A stretch of 64,000 nucleotides of DNA, taken from Toxotes chatareus (lineage: Eukaryota > Chordata > Actinopteri > Toxotidae). Location: the NCBI GenBank assembly GCA_016801885.1, contig CM028898.1, positions 10,498,177 to 10,562,176 on the forward strand. The letters are read 5' to 3'. The position numbers and the translations under genes were made by a program. The notes under the pieces are model-generated. The model did no database searches. It was given only the letters and a program-made list of their open reading frames with translations, and was not told where the DNA came from. Positions 63,601 through 64,000 of the stretch are shown here, one piece after another (positions within the stretch are counted from its first letter, which is position 1; the number at the start of each line of letters is the position of its first letter).

Positions 63601-64000
63601 CATCTCAGAGATAAGACCACATAAAGTCTGGCGCTGCTGTTTGCTCGTAATTGTGTCACAGTCAAAAACAAACCATACAGTTTGTGGCACTGCCAGTTGA
63701 TAACAATTTGATGGAAAACTGTTGAAAGGCAAAAATTGCATGAGGTAAAAGGAGGGTCGCAATCAGACAAAACAGAGCAGTTCACAAGGGAAAGTGATTA
63801 GTGAGAAAATCACCAGAGAATTCATAACTCAGAGTTAATGACAGACTCGACGAGCAGACTACCACTCCCTGTTCTCTCCTGTTGGCTAAACACCAAGTTG
63901 TAAGCCACATCACAAAGCTTCTGAGAATTAATCTGATTCCAGCAGCTTTGTTTCATTTATCTATTTATTTATTCATGTTTACCTTGTCTTGTTGCTGGAG
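23413..64000 (-). CDS. atrnl1: Attractin-like protein 1, C-terminal fifteen coding exons (5'-partial)
   Basis: Single-pass type I membrane protein of the attractin family; the mammalian protein's tail has been reported to bind the melanocortin-4 receptor. Exons in coding order: 64000-63983 (partial), 62622-62409, 62302-62111, 58301-58068, 56849-56712, 54646-54553, 48858-48806, 47412-47318, 46930-46852, 45119-44962, 41699-41638, 37291-37213, 28827-28720, 23943-23829, 23537-23413. They total 1764 bases, 587 residues plus TGA, one frame, all introns GT-AG. Domains: end of C-type lectin (1-78), PSI-like cysteine-rich segments (79-220), laminin-EGF modules (221-297), membrane-proximal region (298-436), transmembrane helix (about 437-459), cytoplasmic tail (460-587). 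ATRNL1 rather than ATRN is supported by SFPYGQCLEWQT, KGIKGDQCQLCDSENRY, SINASNNFNLNITWSVGS, RSNPNITFYVYVSNFSWP and the GTCV terminus. CUB and kelch exons lie beyond the right edge. Confidence 0.96.
23538..23828 (-). other. atrnl1: atrnl1 last intron, 291 bases
   Basis: Donor GTACAG, acceptor CTTCTTCAG. Includes an A19 run (+ strand) at about 23618-23636. No other feature seen. Confidence 0.85.
23829..23943 (-). CDS. atrnl1: atrnl1 exon: distal cytoplasmic tail
   Basis: The acceptor is CTTCTCAG|GGAGTC and the donor GTCAG|GTACAG. It encodes GVPKPVAMEPCSGGKAAVL and TVLMRLPSGASSLPPPGQS plus a split Gly. The PKP.A.EPC, AAVL and PPPGQSG elements are shared by all attractin family tails. Confidence 0.97.
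28101..28128. repeat. A28 homopolymer
   Basis: Uninterrupted run of A on the + strand, within an atrnl1 intron. Confidence 0.95.
28640..28699. repeat. (TG)30 microsatellite next to an atrnl1 splice donor
   Basis: Perfect 60-base tract; read in the sense of atrnl1 it is (CA)30, beginning 20 bases after the 5' splice site at 28719. Confidence 0.97.
28720..28827 (-). CDS. atrnl1: atrnl1 exon: conserved juxtamembrane tail (108 nt, in-frame)
   Basis: The acceptor is GATATTACAG|CAACTG and the donor GTTGAT|GTGAGT. It encodes exactly 36 codons, QLMRERQQMASRPFASVAVA followed by an acidic, less conserved end. MASRPFASV is the most conserved cytoplasmic motif of the attractin family. Both ends are phase 0, so skipping it would delete the motif without a frameshift. 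A (CA)30 tract starts 20 bases after the donor on the sense strand. Confidence 0.97.
28828..37212 (-). other. atrnl1: atrnl1 intron, 8385 bases (largest in the window)
   Basis: No coding exon supported on either strand. Contains a TAAT-rich segment near 30590-30660, an A-run near 33079-33100, a (GA)n tract at 33804-33818, and a 270-base G-depleted stretch on the + strand at about 36588-36860. Confidence 0.8.
37213..37291 (-). CDS. atrnl1: atrnl1 exon: transmembrane helix and stop-transfer sequence
   Basis: The acceptor is CATTCCAG|TTGC and the donor GAGAA|GTAAGT. It encodes CFLSLLLVAAVVWKIKQ and TCWASRRRE. The hydrophobic run completes one transmembrane helix of about 23 residues with the preceding exon. 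KIK and RRR mark the cytoplasmic side, giving type I topology. TCWAS rather than SCWAS favours ATRNL1 over ATRN. Confidence 0.97.
39872..39907. repeat. (CA)18 microsatellite
   Basis: Perfect dinucleotide tract in an atrnl1 intron, far from any splice site. Confidence 0.96.
41001..41022. repeat. (CA)11 microsatellite
   Basis: Perfect tract in the same intron as the 39872 repeat. Confidence 0.95.
41638..41699 (-). CDS. atrnl1: atrnl1 exon: start of the transmembrane segment
   Basis: The acceptor is CTCCTATAG|ATTGC and the donor TTTCAG|GTAAGT. It encodes IAFSQHNSIMDLVQFFVTFF plus the first two bases of a Ser codon. It leads from the ectodomain into the membrane helix and matches attractin family proteins almost residue for residue. 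Confidence 0.97.
41700..44961 (-). other. atrnl1: atrnl1 intron, 3262 bases
   Basis: No exon seen. It contains an A-rich run near 42151-42177, an (AAAT)n tract at 43907-43924, and a (GA)n tract at 44884-44898 (CT on the sense strand) about 60 bases after the upstream exon's donor. Confidence 0.8.
44962..45119 (-). CDS. atrnl1: atrnl1 exon: membrane-proximal region c
   Basis: The acceptor is GCCCCAACAG|CCGG and the donor ATCCAG|GTAAGG. The frame stays open upstream of the acceptor, but the phase and family alignment put the start at GTISGEEVPIVSKTNIKEY. It continues RDSFSCEKFTFRSNPNITF and YVYVSNFSWPIKIQ. NIT and NFS are potential glycosylation sites. SFSCEKF has a Cys where ATRNL1 orthologues I recall have Tyr or Asn. 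Confidence 0.96.
45120..46851 (-). other. atrnl1: atrnl1 intron, 1732 bases
   Basis: No feature supported. The frame stays open from 45204 into the exon at 45119, but the part above 45119 is intronic by phase and by family alignment. Confidence 0.8.
46852..46930 (-). CDS. atrnl1: atrnl1 exon: membrane-proximal region b
   Basis: The acceptor is CTTCTAAAG|GCAAA and the donor CAACAG|GTACTT. It encodes ANKNLDMSINASNNFNLN and ITWSVGST plus a split Ala. NAS and NIT are potential N-glycosylation sites. The WSVGST form distinguishes ATRNL1 from ATRN. Confidence 0.96.
46931..47317 (-). other. atrnl1: atrnl1 intron, 387 bases
   Basis: Donor GTAACT, acceptor CTTCTAAAG. Nothing else apart from an A-run at about 47240-47253. 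Confidence 0.85.
47318..47412 (-). CDS. atrnl1: atrnl1 exon: membrane-proximal region a
   Basis: The acceptor is CTAAATAG|ACAAT (weak pyrimidine tract) and the donor GAGCAG|GTAACT. It encodes NLLIDYQFTFSLIQEDD and NHYTAINFMASPEQ. LLIDYQFTFSL.QEDD is invariant in vertebrate attractin-like proteins. Ends on a codon boundary. Confidence 0.96.
47413..48805 (-). other. atrnl1: atrnl1 intron, 1393 bases
   Basis: Donor GTGAGT, acceptor CTAAATAG. It carries a short (GT)n tract at 48739-48755 (CA in sense orientation) 50 bases after the donor. No exon seen. Confidence 0.85.
48806..48858 (-). CDS. atrnl1: atrnl1 53-nt exon after the EGF modules
   Basis: The acceptor is TCACTGCAG|ATGTG and the donor TTACT|GTGAGT. 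It encodes CDSENRYLGNPLRGTCY between split Leu and Tyr codons, the highly conserved start of the membrane-proximal region. A short CA tract begins about 50 bases past its donor. Confidence 0.96.
51591..51646. repeat. (CA)28 microsatellite
   Basis: Perfect 56-base dinucleotide tract in an atrnl1 intron; length polymorphism is likely. Confidence 0.97.
54505..54530. repeat. (TG)13 microsatellite next to an atrnl1 splice donor
   Basis: In atrnl1 sense this is (CA)13 beginning 22 bases after the 5' splice site at 54552. Confidence 0.96.
54553..54646 (-). CDS. atrnl1: atrnl1 exon: laminin-type EGF module 2
   Basis: The acceptor is CCCTTCCAG|CCTGT and the donor CAGCT|GTGAGT. It encodes CKCNGHASVCQVLTGKC and FCTTKGIKGDQCQ plus a split Leu. 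The KGIKGDQCQLC segment matches ATRNL1. A (CA)13 tract begins 22 bases downstream of the donor on the sense strand. The 94-base length is not a multiple of three. Confidence 0.97.
54647..56711 (-). other. atrnl1: atrnl1 intron, 2065 bases
   Basis: Contains a (GT)n tract at 55459-55483. No exon or other feature seen. Confidence 0.82.
56712..56849 (-). CDS. atrnl1: atrnl1 exon: laminin-type EGF module 1
   Basis: The acceptor is CTTCCACAG|CCTGC and the donor CAGG|GTGAGT. It encodes CQCNGHSTCVNGSVCEQC, RNLTTGPHCQTCMPGY and HGDPTNGGKCQ. The C.CNGH.. and C..C..L..G..C..C..G..GDP..GG.C spacing is a full laminin-EGF repeat with all eight cysteines. NLT is a potential glycosylation site. Local GC content is higher than in the flanking introns. 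Confidence 0.97.
56850..58067 (-). other. atrnl1: atrnl1 intron, 1218 bases
   Basis: Contains a perfect hairpin-forming inverted repeat at 57180-57213; otherwise nothing. Confidence 0.85.
57180..57213. repeat. Perfect 15-bp inverted repeat with 4-base loop
   Basis: Left arm CTAATTTGTAATTCC (57180-57194), loop AATA, right arm GGAATTACAAATTAG (57199-57213), with no mismatch. Confidence 0.97.
58068..58301 (-). CDS. atrnl1: atrnl1 exon: second PSI-type module
   Basis: The acceptor is CTCCTTTAG|CCCAG and the donor CCCTG|GTAAGG. It encodes QNCSGLQTCSQCLEQPECGW, then CGDPSSTGKGLCMEGSYRGP, a variable Gln/Ser-rich stretch (KQGQQSQSQDM), and CPKDKGYEWAFIHCP. The module has CSQCL..P.CGWC, typical of PSI domains. 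The Gln/Ser-rich insert lies where vertebrate ATRNL1 is least conserved. The open frame continues into the intron past 58068, but the GTAAGG donor and the next exon's phase fix the end. Confidence 0.96.
58302..62110 (-). other. atrnl1: atrnl1 intron, 3809 bases
   Basis: No coding exon supported in either orientation. Several short frames at 58600-59370 overlap on both strands with no family resemblance. Contains a T14 run near 60447-60460. Confidence 0.82.
62111..62302 (-). CDS. atrnl1: atrnl1 exon: first PSI-type cysteine-rich module
   Basis: The acceptor is TGTACAG|GAAACC and the donor GTGG|GTAAGT. It is separated from the lectin exon by only 106 bases of intron. It encodes NPNQSTRPSCKKPC, CANCTSQAMECMWCSSAQRC, VDSTAYVISFPYGQC and LEWQTGDCV. 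The C..C....C.WC pattern is the plexin-semaphorin-integrin module that attractins carry after the lectin domain. SFPYGQCLEWQT fits ATRNL1 and not ATRN. Confidence 0.96.
62409..62622 (-). CDS. atrnl1: atrnl1 exon: C-type lectin domain, second half
   Basis: The acceptor is TCTCCACAG|CGG and the donor ACTG|GTGAGA. It encodes 71 residues plus a split Gly: PWVGLRKINVSYWGWEDM, PFTNSSLRWLPGEPSDSGFC and GLICEKATG. WVGLRK, WGWED and W.PGEP.DSGFC are the carbohydrate-recognition-fold signatures (the WIGL-like strand, the EP motif and the W/C pair) in attractin proteins. EPSDSG keeps the EPN-like position with Ser instead of Asn. NVS and NSS are potential N-glycosylation sites. Confidence 0.96.
62623..63982 (-). 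other. atrnl1: atrnl1 intron, 1360 bases
   Basis: Donor GTAAAC at 63982, acceptor CTCCACAG at 62623. A stretch near 63180-63300 has the style of an old fish interspersed repeat but cannot be named. Otherwise unremarkable. Confidence 0.82.
63983..64000 (-). CDS. atrnl1: atrnl1 exon, cut by the window edge
   Basis: Only the last 18 bases are in the window: LQQQDK followed by donor AAG|GTAAAC. The phase agrees with the next exon, which begins on a codon boundary. This is part of the C-type lectin region. Confidence 0.8.

Noticed and set aside
23413..64000. Assignment as atrn rather than atrnl1
   Set aside because: Diagnostic segments (SFPYGQCLEWQT, CDSENRY, WSVGST, TCWAS, the GTCV end) and linkage to gfra1 fit ATRNL1. 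ATRN would be expected beside gfra4 and differs at these sites.

Overview
This window is vertebrate nuclear DNA, almost certainly from a teleost and probably a spiny-rayed (percomorph) one. It has AT-rich introns, GT-AG split genes with short coding exons, abundant (CA)n microsatellites, and a degenerate copy near 14.2 kb of an interspersed repeat I recognise from percomorph genomes. There are no operons and no prokaryotic or viral genes.

Two protein-coding genes converge tail to tail. On the + strand, bases 5331-12112 hold the last seven coding exons of a GDNF-family receptor alpha gene (gfra1). They encode domain D2, domain D3, the C-terminal linker and the GPI-anchor signal, 332 residues in one continuous frame. 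Upstream exons lie before base 1. On the - strand, from the right edge (64000) down to 23413, lie the last fifteen coding exons of attractin-like 1 (atrnl1), 587 residues in one continuous frame. They encode the end of the C-type lectin domain, two cysteine-rich PSI/plexin-like segments, two laminin-type EGF modules, the membrane-proximal region, one transmembrane helix and the conserved cytoplasmic tail. All splice sites I assign are GT-AG and every exon phase closes. That closure is the strongest evidence for both models.

Layout: 1-5330 gfra1 intron with microsatellite and AT-rich palindromic sequence; 5331-12112 gfra1 exons; about 12113-13700 probable gfra1 3' UTR; about 13.7-22.9 kb intergenic, including a degenerate repeat and an isolated CpG-rich, promoter-like patch near 17.0-17.5 kb; 22.9-23.4 kb probable atrnl1 3' UTR (possibly longer); 23.4-64.0 kb atrnl1.

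GFRA1 is the GPI-anchored co-receptor that presents GDNF to RET. ATRNL1 is a single-pass type I membrane protein of the attractin family, linked in mammals to melanocortin receptor signalling. Nothing here shows that they work together. Their adjacency is old: human GFRA1/ATRNL1 and GFRA4/ATRN are both convergent neighbour pairs. No obviously novel system is present. The most interesting signals are CA repeats placed just downstream of three atrnl1 donor sites, the orphan CpG-rich patch, and a perfect 15-bp hairpin in an atrnl1 intron.
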